DNA of 64,000 nt from positions 2,108,001 through 2,172,000 of the forward strand of contig NZ_CP076103.1 of the NCBI RefSeq assembly GCF_018732085.1, read 5' to 3'. Positions 27,638 to 35,669 of the stretch are shown here, in pieces (position 1 is the stretch's first letter; each line of letters opens with the position of its first letter). The translations under genes were made by a program, and so were the position numbers. The notes under the pieces were generated by a model. It worked only from the letters and a program-made list of their open reading frames with translations, ran no database searches and had not been told where the DNA came from. This DNA comes from Lysobacter capsici (GTDB taxonomy: Bacteria > Pseudomonadota > Gammaproteobacteria > Xanthomonadales > Xanthomonadaceae).

Positions 27638-28588
27638 ATGGACGTCCTGCTCGCCAACCCCCGCGGCTTCTGCGCCGGCGTCGATCGCGCGATCGAAATC
27701 GTCAAGCGCGCGATCGAAACCCTCGGCGCACCGATCTACGTGCGCCACGAAGTCGTGCATAACCGCTTCGTCGTCGACGACCTCAAGCGCCGCGGCGCGA
27801 TCTTCGTCGAAGAACTCGACGAAGTCCCCGACGGCGCCACCGTGATCTTCAGCGCCCACGGCGTGTCCAAGGCGGTGCGCCAGGAAGCCGAACGACGCGC
27901 GCTCAAGGTGTTCGACGCGACCTGTCCGCTGGTCACCAAGGTGCATCTGGAAGTCTCGCGCCACTGCCGCGCCGGCCGCGACGTGATCCTGATCGGCCAC
28001 GAAGGCCACCCCGAGGTCGAAGGCACCATGGGCCAGTGGCGGCGCGAAGCCGGCACCGGCCGCATCTACCTGGTCGAGGACGCCGCCGACGTCGCCGCCC
28101 TGCAGGTCGACCAGCCCGAAAACCTGGCCTACACCACCCAGACCACCCTGTCGGTGGACGACACCCGCAGCGTGATCGAAGCCATGCGCGCCAAGTTCCC
28201 GGCGATCCAGGGCCCGCGCCACGACGACATCTGCTACGCCACCCAGAACCGCCAGGACGCCGTGCGCGAACTGGCCGCGCAGTGCGACCTGGTGCTGGTG
28301 GTGGGCTCGGTCAACAGCTCCAACTCCAACCGCCTGCGCGAGCTGTCCGAGCGCGAGGGCGTGGAAGCCCACCTGATCGACGGCGCGGTCGAAATCGACC
28401 CCGAATGGGTGCGCGGCCGCAAGCGCATCGGCGTCACCGCCGGCGCCTCCGCGCCGGAAGTGCTGGTGCGCGGGGTGATCGACCGCCTGCACGAACTGGG
28501 CGCCCAGGGCGTGCGCGAACTCGACGGCGAGCGCGAGGACATGGTCTTCGCCCTGCCCAAGGAACTGCGCCTGCAGCTGGTCGGCTGA
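27638..28588 (+). CDS. ispH: 4-hydroxy-3-methylbut-2-enyl diphosphate reductase
   Basis: A 316-residue IspH (LytB), the last enzyme of the non-mevalonate isoprenoid pathway, which makes IPP and DMAPP. The three cysteines that hold the [4Fe-4S] cluster are C12 (NPRGFCAGVDRA), C96 (DATCPLV) and C199 (DDICYATQNRQ). Other conserved blocks are VRHEVVHN, SAHGV, GHEGHPEVEGT and SSNSNRL. It ends the ribF-ileS-lspA-ispH group, and a tRNA-Thr gene follows 82 nt later. Confidence 0.97.
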   Translation: MDVLLANPRGFCAGVDRAIEIVKRAIETLGAPIYVRHEVVHNRFVVDDLKRRGAIFVEELDEVPDGATVIFSAHGVSKAVRQEAERRALKVFDATCPLVTKVHLEVSRHCRAGRDVILIGHEGHPEVEGTMGQWRREAGTGRIYLVEDAADVAALQVDQPENLAYTTQTTLSVDDTRSVIEAMRAKFPAIQGPRHDDICYATQNRQDAVRELAAQCDLVLVVGSVNSSNSNRLRELSEREGVEAHLIDGAVEIDPEWVRGRKRIGVTAGASAPEVLVRGVIDRLHELGAQGVRELDGEREDMVFALPKELRLQLVG

Positions 28589-28670
28589 GAACGGGTCGGC
28601 TGAGTTGATGGAGGACCGGACCGGATCGAATTGACCGCCCGGCCCCGTCCCGCCTAGAATTGCCGTCCTC

Positions 28671-28746
28671 GCCGGAATAGCTCAGTTGGTAGAGCGGCGC
28701 ATTCGTAATGCGTAGGTCGTAGGTTCGATTCCTATTTCCGGCACCA
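28671..28746 (+). tRNA. tRNA-Thr (anticodon CGT)
   Basis: A complete 76-nt cloverleaf with encoded CCA. The acceptor is GCCGGAA / TTCCGGC, the D arm GCTC...GAGC, the anticodon stem GCGCA / TGCGT with loop TTCGTAA (anticodon CGT, reading ACG), and the T arm GTAGG-TTCGATT-CCTAT. It is followed by a terminator at 28815. A second, damaged copy lies at 32271, beyond the autotransporter gene. Confidence 0.96.
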
Positions 28747-28814
28747 CGTAACTCCGAGAAGAAACAACCGCCCGGCCACCGATCCAACGGCCGGCAAGCT
28801 TCCCGGAAAAAACA

Positions 28815-28852
28815 AAAGGCTCAGCCTCGCGGCTGGGCCTTTTTTTTGTTTG
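28815..28852 (+). terminator. Intrinsic terminator after tRNA-Thr (copy 1 of 3)
   Basis: Stem AAGGCTCAGCC / GGCTGGGCCTT with loop TCGC, then a run of T. The preceding 60 nt (GAGAAGAAACAACCGCCCGG onward) and a related hairpin recur at 32345-32440 and 32464-32555. Confidence 0.9.
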
Positions 28853-28907
28853 CCGATCAACCGCCGCGTACCTTTCAGCGCAGCATCGACCTCCAGCCGT
28901 TCCGCAG

Positions 28908-31754
28908 TCACCAGCGATACTGCAAGCTCGCGTTCCAGTTATTTGACTCGAGCCGATCGGAGTGCTGATAGCCATACTCAAGAGACACATCGAGCTTTTC
29001 GTTTTGGCGTGCAGTGATGCCAAGACCGGCCATGCCCCGATTCTTCGGCCAACTCACGCCTCTCGCCCGGCTCGGGAAGTCGGGCGCGCCGGCGAGCGCG
29101 ACCTCGGTCTGAGCGTGCAGATCGCCTATTCCGTGTAACCAGCGAAGTTGTGCGTTTGGTTCGAAGGTCCAGCCGCCGCGCGCAAAGCTACCGGTCCACG
29201 CGAGCCCCGCGGACACTGTCGTGCGACGGGTGTGATGCGAACTCACAACCAGATTCAAATCGTCAGCGCCGACTTCGCGGAACCCATCGGTTTTGACGCG
29301 GGCGCGTTCGATACTGATCAGCGGCGTCAAGAATGAATTGCCGACACGGAAGTCGAGACCACCTTCCAGGTAAATACCGATCCGATCGCCATCGTAATCG
29401 GAATCCGCCCGGCGTCGGATATCGCCCACCTGGATGCGTCGTTCGAATTTGTTGTCGCTACGCGAATAGCTCAGGCCGCCGTACCAGTAAGCCAGGTCAG
29501 CGCGTCCACCCGTGTAGAGCGATAGCGCTTTACTGTCGACTTTGCCGTCGTCTCCATTGGACATATCGGTCTTGGCTCGGCTGGTGCTCAGGCTGGCACC
29601 CACGAACCAGCGCTCCCCCAGCCAAGTGTCCACGCCGATGCCGAGGCCATGCAGCCGGTTGTCGGCGCCACTCGCGTTGGCATCGCCGTCGATCTTGGAG
29701 TCGACGTCGAAACTGTGTACCCACAGATTTTTGTCCCGGGATACAGGTGCGCGGTGCGCCGCGATGATGCGATTGCTCATCGTCATCGCGATCGAACTTT
29801 CGTTCTCCAGCGCAAGACTCGCCGCGCTGGCATGCGTTTCACCGGAGATAGAATTCAGGCCGGCCAATGCCGCGGGCACGCTAAGTGTCGTGAACTCACG
29901 AAGCACGGTCTTCAGATCGGATCCGGGCGCCGAGCTGCGGCTGATGGCGTCTATGCTGCGAGACATTTCGCATTGATTGAAGGTGCTGCAAACGTCGCTG
30001 AAATCGGTCGTATTGCGTACGATATCGAGATAGGCGTAATGACTGTCGTACGCCAGTTGCAGATTAAGAAAAGGCATGTCCTGAGCGAGCGTCTTGAACT
30101 GGCCTTGGAGCCCGCCGTTGGCCTCGATCAGGATGTAGCGAGCGCTATCGGCGTATTGGCCGGGAACCTTGGTGACGCGGACATCACCGCCTTGCACCAC
30201 GGCTTTGCCGAACACTTTCATCACGCTTTCCGGGCTTCCGGCGCCTTCGGCCGCGATGGTCACATCGAAGCTCGCGCCGTCGAGGTGGGTGTAGTCGTTG
30301 TTGATGGTCAAAGCACGGCCATCCTGACCGACAGCGATCACGCCGCGGTTCTCGATGCTGCCCAGAATGAGTCCAGGGCCGGCGAACTTCGCGCCGGGGC
30401 CGACGAGCAGATTGCCACCGAAAACCTGGGTGCCGCCCAGCCGGGTCTCGCCCTTTTCGACGTAGGCGGTTCCTCCGAATCGAGATAGATTCGAGGCCAG
30501 GGTAATGATGCCGGTGCTGGCGAGTTCGAGCCGGCCGCTGCCGATCAGCGCGCTTCCAGAGAAGACACCGTCGCCATTTTTTTCCAAACGCAGCGTGCCT
30601 TGCGGATCGATGCGGGCGCCACCTTTCATTTTTTCCGGATCGGCCACGAGCGTACCTGCAGATATCCCCCAAAAGCCGGTGCTGCGTGCGGTCAACGTAA
30701 GCTTGCCGGCGCCTTGCTTATTGAGGCTGGCGTCGGGACCGGACATGTTATTGGAGGAGACGATTTCCGCATCGTAAACGCCGTCTTCGGCTTGATCGAA
30801 GATCACGCGTGCCGGGCTCCTCGGCAAATCCCGCACCTCCAGCGGCCCACGAATCGACGACGCATTGCCGATGAGCGTGCCGCTCGCGACGATGGTTCCG
30901 CCTGTATAGGTGTTATGGCCATTGAGCGTGACGGTGCTGAGCGGGAAGGTTCCGCCTTTCACCAGACCGCCTGGGCCCGAGATATCGCCGTTGAGTACCA
31001 GGTTGCCATCGACGAAAAGTGACGAGGCCAGAACCAGGCGCTGATCGCTCCTCACCGCGGCGATGTCAGCACCGATCGGCGCTCTGAGGATCGATCCGTC
31101 GAACGTGACGACATTGGATGCGGCGCCCAGGCTGGCGCCGTTGCTGATCGACAAAGTCGTGTTGCGAACCGTCATGCCACCGCTGAGGGTGTTGATTCCA
31201 TACAGGGCGAGCGTACCGTTTGAGATAGTCACATCGCCATTGCCGGTGAGTGTCGCGCTGATCTCCACGGACCTGCCGTTGAGCTCCAGCGTGGAGCCCG
31301 GCGAGTCGAAGCGCAGCGAACCGCCGGGATTGGACCGAAGAAACTGACTGGTCGCGTCGCTTTGAGGGCCGATGAAACGCAAGCCTGCGACGATCTGTTC
31401 GCCGTTGATGTCGGCGCTCTGGAAGGGACTGAACACCGCGATCGCACCGGGCGTCCATGAGCTATTGACCGCGCCATCGGCTTGCGTCCAACTGCGACTG
31501 AGGCTGTCCCAGGTGCCCGGGCCCGTGTCGACGCTGCCGTTGTCATGCAAGGCCGGGTTGCCGCCGTCCCAATAAAGCGAAGTCTGGCTGCGTCCGGTCA
31601 TGGGGACGACGAACAGCAGTGGTAGCAATGCCGCGGCGCAAATGGCCTGACGACTCGGGTTGGGTCCGATCCGCAGGATCGAGGCGATGCACGCGCCGAG
31701 TCCGTGGTGTGGACGATCGCTGGGGTGGGAAAGCGAAGCGATAACTCTGGGCAT
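28908..31754 (-). CDS. Type V autotransporter with beta-helix passenger
   Basis: A 948-residue protein from the ATG at 31752-31754, preceded by AAGGAAGG. A long signal region (hydrophobic AICAAALLPLLFVVPM) extends to about residue 56. The passenger (about 57-670) is a Gly/Asn/Ser-rich beta-helix with autotransporter-associated repeats (TLNGHNTYTGGTIVASGTLI). Residues 674-948 form the outer membrane barrel, ending in the alternating aromatic pattern NASLQYRW with a final Trp. A pair of cysteines (DVCSTFNQCE) lies before the barrel. No catalytic motif is seen, so adhesion is a guess. The gene is less GC-rich than its neighbours and sits between two tRNA-Thr copies, which suggests acquisition. 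Confidence 0.9.
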   Translation of the reverse strand: MPRVIASLSHPSDRPHHGLGACIASILRIGPNPSRQAICAAALLPLLFVVPMTGRSQTSLYWDGGNPALHDNGSVDTGPGTWDSLSRSWTQADGAVNSSWTPGAIAVFSPFQSADINGEQIVAGLRFIGPQSDATSQFLRSNPGGSLRFDSPGSTLELNGRSVEISATLTGNGDVTISNGTLALYGINTLSGGMTVRNTTLSISNGASLGAASNVVTFDGSILRAPIGADIAAVRSDQRLVLASSLFVDGNLVLNGDISGPGGLVKGGTFPLSTVTLNGHNTYTGGTIVASGTLIGNASSIRGPLEVRDLPRSPARVIFDQAEDGVYDAEIVSSNNMSGPDASLNKQGAGKLTLTARSTGFWGISAGTLVADPEKMKGGARIDPQGTLRLEKNGDGVFSGSALIGSGRLELASTGIITLASNLSRFGGTAYVEKGETRLGGTQVFGGNLLVGPGAKFAGPGLILGSIENRGVIAVGQDGRALTINNDYTHLDGASFDVTIAAEGAGSPESVMKVFGKAVVQGGDVRVTKVPGQYADSARYILIEANGGLQGQFKTLAQDMPFLNLQLAYDSHYAYLDIVRNTTDFSDVCSTFNQCEMSRSIDAISRSSAPGSDLKTVLREFTTLSVPAALAGLNSISGETHASAASLALENESSIAMTMSNRIIAAHRAPVSRDKNLWVHSFDVDSKIDGDANASGADNRLHGLGIGVDTWLGERWFVGASLSTSRAKTDMSNGDDGKVDSKALSLYTGGRADLAYWYGGLSYSRSDNKFERRIQVGDIRRRADSDYDGDRIGIYLEGGLDFRVGNSFLTPLISIERARVKTDGFREVGADDLNLVVSSHHTRRTTVSAGLAWTGSFARGGWTFEPNAQLRWLHGIGDLHAQTEVALAGAPDFPSRARGVSWPKNRGMAGLGITARQNEKLDVSLEYGYQHSDRLESNNWNASLQYRW

Positions 31755-32270
31755 GATGACCTTCCTTAGTTCACACGCAGTCGCCTCACGGACGTGGGCG
31801 ACGTTAATTTTTCATTATTGTAACTTATGTGCAATGTATTTCCATGGACCAGCAGGCCGCCATGAAACGCACGAACCTTATGTCCGCAACGCTTACCGCG
31901 ACGATCGTATGAAGCCGCATTTGATGGTCGGCTTCCTTGCGGTTCGCCACGAAGTTCAAGATACCCGCGGCGGATCGCGATCGATGAGATTGGCGCGGAC
32001 CGCGCCACTGGATGGGTTCGCTTTTACGAGTTCGCTATTCGTTTTTTTCTTTGGATCAGCCAGGCCGCGCATCGACTGCAGGGCAACAGAAAATGTTCGA
32101 AGACTTTGAGGAAACTGGGCGCGGTACAGCGAATTCGCAACTGCTCCGCGCGCGGCCATGGCATCCGTCACGCAGCCCTGGCCGACCAAAACGGCACGGC
32201 GTGCCAAGCTTGAAAACTGGATGCGTTCTACCCGGCCGTCCAGGTTCCCCTGCCTGGGTTTGCCGTCCCC
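31755..32270. other. Intergenic, AT-rich upstream region of the autotransporter gene
   Basis: About 515 nt without a supportable gene. An AT-rich island at 31804-31842 stands out strongly from the genome average. The short frames around 31862 and 31956-32345 lack conserved features; the latter is a reverse translation of the tRNA-like copy. Confidence 0.55.
31805..31850 (-). promoter_or_regulatory. Possible promoter of the autotransporter gene
   Basis: On the minus strand TGGAAA and TACAAT are separated by 17 nt within the AT-rich island, about 60 nt upstream of the start codon. AT-rich islands of this kind are typical H-NS-like silencing targets in acquired genes; that is inference. Confidence 0.35.
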
Positions 32271-32344
32271 GTTGGAATAGTCCATGGCAGAGCGGCGCAT
32301 TCGTAATGCGTAGGTCGTAGGTTCGATTCCTATTTCCGGTACCA
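32271..32344 (+). pseudogene. Degenerate second copy of tRNA-Thr(CGT)
   Basis: From the anticodon arm to the T arm (32287-32338) it is identical to the tRNA at 28671. The D arm is damaged (TCCATGGCAGAGC in place of CTCAGTTGGTAGAGC, 2 nt shorter). The acceptor strands have changed to GTTGGAA / TTCCGGT, which could still form wobble pairs. It is therefore probably not functional. The upstream bases TTTGCCGTCC also resemble those before the intact tRNA. Confidence 0.8.
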
Positions 32345-32555
32345 CGTAACTCCGAGAAGAAACAACCGCCCGGCCAACGATCCAACGGCCGGCAATCTTC
32401 CGGAAAGAAAAGGCCTCGCCACCCGCGAGGCCTTTTTTGTTTTCGGATCAATCGCAACTTCACCCCGAGAAGAAACAACCGCCCGGCCAACGATCCAACG
32501 GCCGGCAATCTTCCGGAAAGAAAAGGCCTCGCATCCGCGAGGCCTTTTTTATTCG
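32345..32555. repeat. Two further copies of the post-tRNA terminator segment
   Basis: The segment beginning GAGAAGAAACAACCGCCCGG occurs at 28755, 32355 and 32467. Each copy is followed by the same GATCCAACGGCCGGCAA block and an AAGGC...GCCTTTTTT hairpin (32409-32438 and 32523-32550). The second and third copies are nearly identical to each other. Stacked terminators follow the degenerate tRNA. Confidence 0.88.
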
Positions 32556-32601
32556 CCGATCGATCGCAGCGCGATCGCACAGACATCGGCCGGCGACCGG
32601 C

Positions 32602-33141
32602 TCACAGCCCTCGATACCCCATGCTTTCCAGAGAGGTTTTCACCGAATCGATCAGGTTGTTGCAGTTGAATTCGAGCAAGTCGAGATGCATCTGCGACGG
32701 ATCGTCCTTGCCTAGCACCCTATTGGCGGAATCCATCGCGTACTCCATGTGCATTTGAACAAGCTGCGCCGCTCTGCTGGCTTCGGTAGTGAGGATGGGG
32801 AATTTTTCGGAGAGACGCAAAACGCCCTCGGTGCTGAACTTCGCGAGATCGGTCAGGGCGTACTCACGGTAAACCGCGCCAGTGAACGCCCCACGGTTAC
32901 TCAGTGCATGTACGGCCTTGTTCGCGGCGTGTCCAAGGTCGCTGAAAACCTTGAGCAGCTCGAACTCGAGTTGCCGGCGCGCGTTTGTTTCCCGGGTGGT
33001 GTTGAGAGCGTGGGTTTCGGTGGCGATTCGATTGGCGGCCCGGGTCAATGCCGCCGCAACGATGCCGACAAAGATCGTAGCCCCCACGGTGGCCCAATCG
33101 GCGACGTTTCCCCACTCAACCGCCTGCGGACAGAACTCCAT
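32602..33141 (-). CDS. Hypothetical protein with one N-terminal membrane segment
   Basis: A 179-residue protein. The ATG at 33139-33141 is chosen over one 18 nt upstream because AAGGGAGG lies directly before it. Residues 16-38 (VADWATVGATIFVGIVAAAL) form one transmembrane helix. The rest is soluble and helical (ARRQLEFELLKVFSDLGHAA) with several acidic and Met residues. I do not recognise a family. The topology resembles small membrane proteins of phage or defence islands, but nothing specific supports that. It lies in the accessory stretch after the tRNA-Thr copies and has its own strong ribosome site. Confidence 0.75.
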   Translation of the reverse strand: MEFCPQAVEWGNVADWATVGATIFVGIVAAALTRAANRIATETHALNTTRETNARRQLEFELLKVFSDLGHAANKAVHALSNRGAFTGAVYREYALTDLAKFSTEGVLRLSEKFPILTTEASRAAQLVQMHMEYAMDSANRVLGKDDPSQMHLDLLEFNCNNLIDSVKTSLESMGYRGL

Positions 33142-33534
33142 AGAACCTCCCTTGTTCATGTGGTGAGTGGATTCTGCTGGGTGCCGGCCGGCCCGGCAAC
33201 CGGCGCCGACACGGCGATGAGGCGGTGCGCGATTACGACCCGACGACCACCGAACGGCCTGTCAGGAATAGACGCGAGTGGTTGGTGCGTGGCCGACATT
33301 TGCCGCATCGCACGATGCCTTGCAGATGGCTTTTCATCGTGGATAACGATCGTTGATCGTCATCGTGACTGCGGCCGAACGCGCCGGTTTGCGCGCGCAT
33401 TGCGATGACATACGCGTTGATACGCGCGTTTTGTGCATGCGTGGGTGCAAGGAATACGGACTTTCCTTTTTATTTTTATCGCGCGCCGTTTTTTCGTTGA
33501 CGACTGCTTTGACGAATAGCAAAGTCGCGCTCAA

Positions 33535-33728
33535 GGAGCCTCTAAACTCCGCACAAAGCGGTGCCCACCTCCGATAACTAGGTGGGTTTTTCTTGCCTGT
33601 TGCATAGGCATGCCGACGCAGCGTCTTGCGTCGGGAGGGCGGCTAATACAACACCCGAAAGGGGAATACGCCCGCCGGCTTTGTGCGGTTTAGAGCCTCC
33701 CGACACCCCGCCTGCGTCAACCGACGCA
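33535..33728 (+). other. Candidate structured RNA / leader region
   Basis: A long inverted repeat pairs 33535-33559 with 33678-33700 (22 bp, one mismatch and a 2-nt bulge; arms contain CTCTAAA and CCGCACAAAGC). Inside is a terminator-like hairpin, CCCACCT / AGGTGGG followed by T5 (33564-33591), and a second hairpin, CGACGCA / TGCGTCG (33614-33633). Just outside lies a third, TGCGTC / GACGCA (33713-33728), that could pair with the second instead. GGGAGG (33633-33638) can also pair with CCTCCC (33696-33701). Such mutually exclusive pairings suggest a regulatory RNA upstream of the gene at 33764. I cannot name a known class. The rest of 33142-33763 shows no gene. Confidence 0.5.
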
Positions 33729-33763
33729 GCGCGGGTTACCGCTCATGGACAGGAGTGCTGCGC

Positions 33764-34048
33764 ATGCCCCGCAAGACCGAAGCCGCTATCCCCCGCGAAG
33801 GGGTGGTGATGCCCGTGGAAGCGTTCGAACAGCTTCATGCGTTCCAGCAGCAGTTGCACGGCATCGTGCGCACGCTGCAGCCCGAGGTGTTGTTGGCCAT
33901 CGGCTATCGCAATTCGATGGACGAACAAGTCTTGCGCGACATTTTCACCGCGCTCGCAACATCGCTGGCGCCGGTGGTGGCGGCCTGCGTGTGGACGCCG
34001 GACGGCGACGATCACGGTGGGCTGGCCGGTACGCCTCGTCTGCATTGA
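33764..34048 (+). CDS. Small protein of the XAC0095-like type (tentative)
   Basis: A 94-residue soluble protein from the ATG at 33764, with AGGAG 9 nt upstream. The core GVVMPVEAFEQLHAFQQQLHG followed by LQPEVLLAIGY and RDIFTALATSLAPVV resembles, from memory, the short XAC0095-type proteins of xanthomonads; the function is unknown. There is no signal or membrane segment. It lies directly behind the candidate structured RNA and may be controlled by it. Confidence 0.68.
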   Translation: MPRKTEAAIPREGVVMPVEAFEQLHAFQQQLHGIVRTLQPEVLLAIGYRNSMDEQVLRDIFTALATSLAPVVAACVWTPDGDDHGGLAGTPRLH

Positions 34049-34324
34049 GTCGGTGCGGGCAGACCGTGGGGGGAGGGCGGTCGCCGACGCGGGCGGTGTC
34101 GACTGCGGCGGCGGGGGATCGGGGCGATGCACGCGCTATGCGTTGAGTCCGGCCGGGCAGGTGCCGCGGGGCAGACGATGGGTTCGATACGGGGCGCGCA
34201 GGGTCGCGATCGCGAGGGGGCGTGTTTCGTGCCCCGGTCTTGAGCCTATGCCAGTGGGATGTGGGCCGTGGAGGTCCCGCCGCACGCCTTTGAGCTTCGG
34301 CCGCCCAGGGTCGAGGCCGGTTCG

Positions 34325-34640
34325 AACGGCTCGGAGCCTTGCGCTCAAGCCGCGAGGCTCGCCTCGCAAGCCTGTGAGGCCCGTGCGCAAGCGGCATTGC
34401 TCCGCTCGCAAGCCTCCAAGGCTTGCGCGCAAGCGGCATTGTTCCGGTCGCAAGCCTCCGAGGCTTGCGTTCGCAAAGCAAAATGCCTTGCGTGCGGTCC
34501 CGCGGCCTCGCTCGCCGGGCGTTGCGCTTTGCGCGCGAAGCCATTCGCCTGGCACGCAAGGCAAATAGGCTTGCGATCGCAACGCTGAAAGGCTTGCGCG
34601 CAAGCCGAAAGGGTGGCCGCCGGGGCTTTGAGCCTTGCGC
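34325..34640. repeat. Degenerate 42-bp tandem repeat array with internal palindromes
   Basis: Units built on CGCAAGCCTCCAAGGCTTGC and GCGCAAGCGGCATTG recur at about 42-nt spacing, clearest at 34375-34475, and decay towards both ends. Each unit contains the self-complementary core GCAAGCC...GGCTTGC. Several frames stay open through the array but none has a credible start or domain. The stretch 34049-34822 contains no other feature. Confidence 0.7.
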
Positions 34641-34822
34641 GCGAACCTCCGAGCTGCGTCGTCGGGGTTCGCAGGGGCTGCGAGGTCTCCTCAGGCCGGT
34701 GGCGTCGTTGTCCAGTATCCGACCCAGGCATTCGGGCCGTCCGCGTCTTGCCACGCAACTCTGCTTTGCGCGAGGCGACCGGCGACCACGGCAAGCGACG
34801 GCCGCGTCGCATCACACCCGGC

Positions 34823-35263
34823 TCAAGGCGTCGGCTTCGTCTCGATCTTCTCGTACCCCGGCAAGTAATACCCGCCGCCGCCATCGGTGCCCGTCAGCGT
34901 CCGGCCTTTGCACGTGTACTGTTTCTCGTTGTACGAGTAATTGGTCTGGATGTAGCCGCGCTCCTCGTCGCGACTGCGGATCTGCGCGCCGACGCGCGAG
35001 GAATACGTCGCCTGCTCGGGGCCGGCTTCGACCACGCCGTCGGTGTCCACCAGCATCTGCCGCGTCACGCCGGGGCGGATTTCCTCGGGTGTGTCGGTGG
35101 CGGAGGCCAGGTCGGTGCGGTGCAAGTCCTGCAGGTGCGCCTTGCAGGCGGCGTAGTCGGCGAAATCGCGCGGCGGGACCGGCATGCCGGGCAGGTGGCC
35201 GCTGGCTTGCGCGGCGCCCACGGCGAGAGTCCAAACGAGCGTTGCGGCCCGAGCGACAAACAC
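34823..35263 (-). CDS. Small exported hypothetical protein
   Basis: A 146-residue protein if started at the GTG at 35261-35263, which gives a classic signal peptide (VARAATLVWTLAVGAAQA-SG). An in-frame ATG at 35336-35338 with a distant GGAG would add 25 hydrophilic residues. The mature part (FADYAACKAHLQDLHRTD, GVTRQMLVDTDGVVEAG, YSYNEKQYTCKGRTLTG) has two cysteines that could form a disulfide. I do not recognise a family. Coding potential is supported by the signal peptide and the coherent composition. Confidence 0.65.
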   Translation of the reverse strand: MFVARAATLVWTLAVGAAQASGHLPGMPVPPRDFADYAACKAHLQDLHRTDLASATDTPEEIRPGVTRQMLVDTDGVVEAGPEQATYSSRVGAQIRSRDEERGYIQTNYSYNEKQYTCKGRTLTGTDGGGGYYLPGYEKIETKPTP

Positions 35264-35669
35264 CCGCGCGCCGGGCCGTGGGCGATCACCGCGCCAAGCA
35301 CGGTCGCGATTGCTTGCATGCAGAGGAATTTCGCCCATGAACCCAGCTCCGATCGGTCGGTATGCGTGCAACGGTAGCGTCGTAATGTAGCGCCGTTCGG
35401 CAGATTGTTGCGCACATCGGGTAGGGCGCGTGGCTGCGTTTGCCAACTGGCGCCGCGCGCGGCAGCACGGGCACAGGAGCCTGTTTTCGGTGGTCATCTT
35501 GCAGCGGTGCCGTATTTGGCCGAGTCGCGGCTTGAACCACGTAATGCTCGGGAGGAACGGTCGTGTCTCGACGCTCAGTCCATCGGCCGAGCACTGAGCA
35601 TCGCCCATGCCGATGCATGCCGCTCGCTTTGCTCGTATCCGCGCAGCGAAATTTTCCAGGAGCCGTTCC

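Noticed and set aside
31956..32345. Open frames reading EIGIEPTTYALRMRRS next to both tRNA-Thr copies
   Set aside because: This is the well-known artefact of translating the reverse strand of tRNA-Thr genes.
28671..32600. An integrase or transposase that would explain the tRNA-bounded segment
   Set aside because: No such gene or fragment could be found on either strand.
33535..33763. A retron (msr-msd RNA) at the structured region
   Set aside because: No reverse transcriptase gene lies within reach on either strand; the only downstream gene is a 94-residue protein.
34136..34884. Open frames through the 42-bp array with 14-residue repeats
   Set aside because: Several frames on both strands stay open at once because the unit length is a multiple of three; no start, signal or domain supports any of them.
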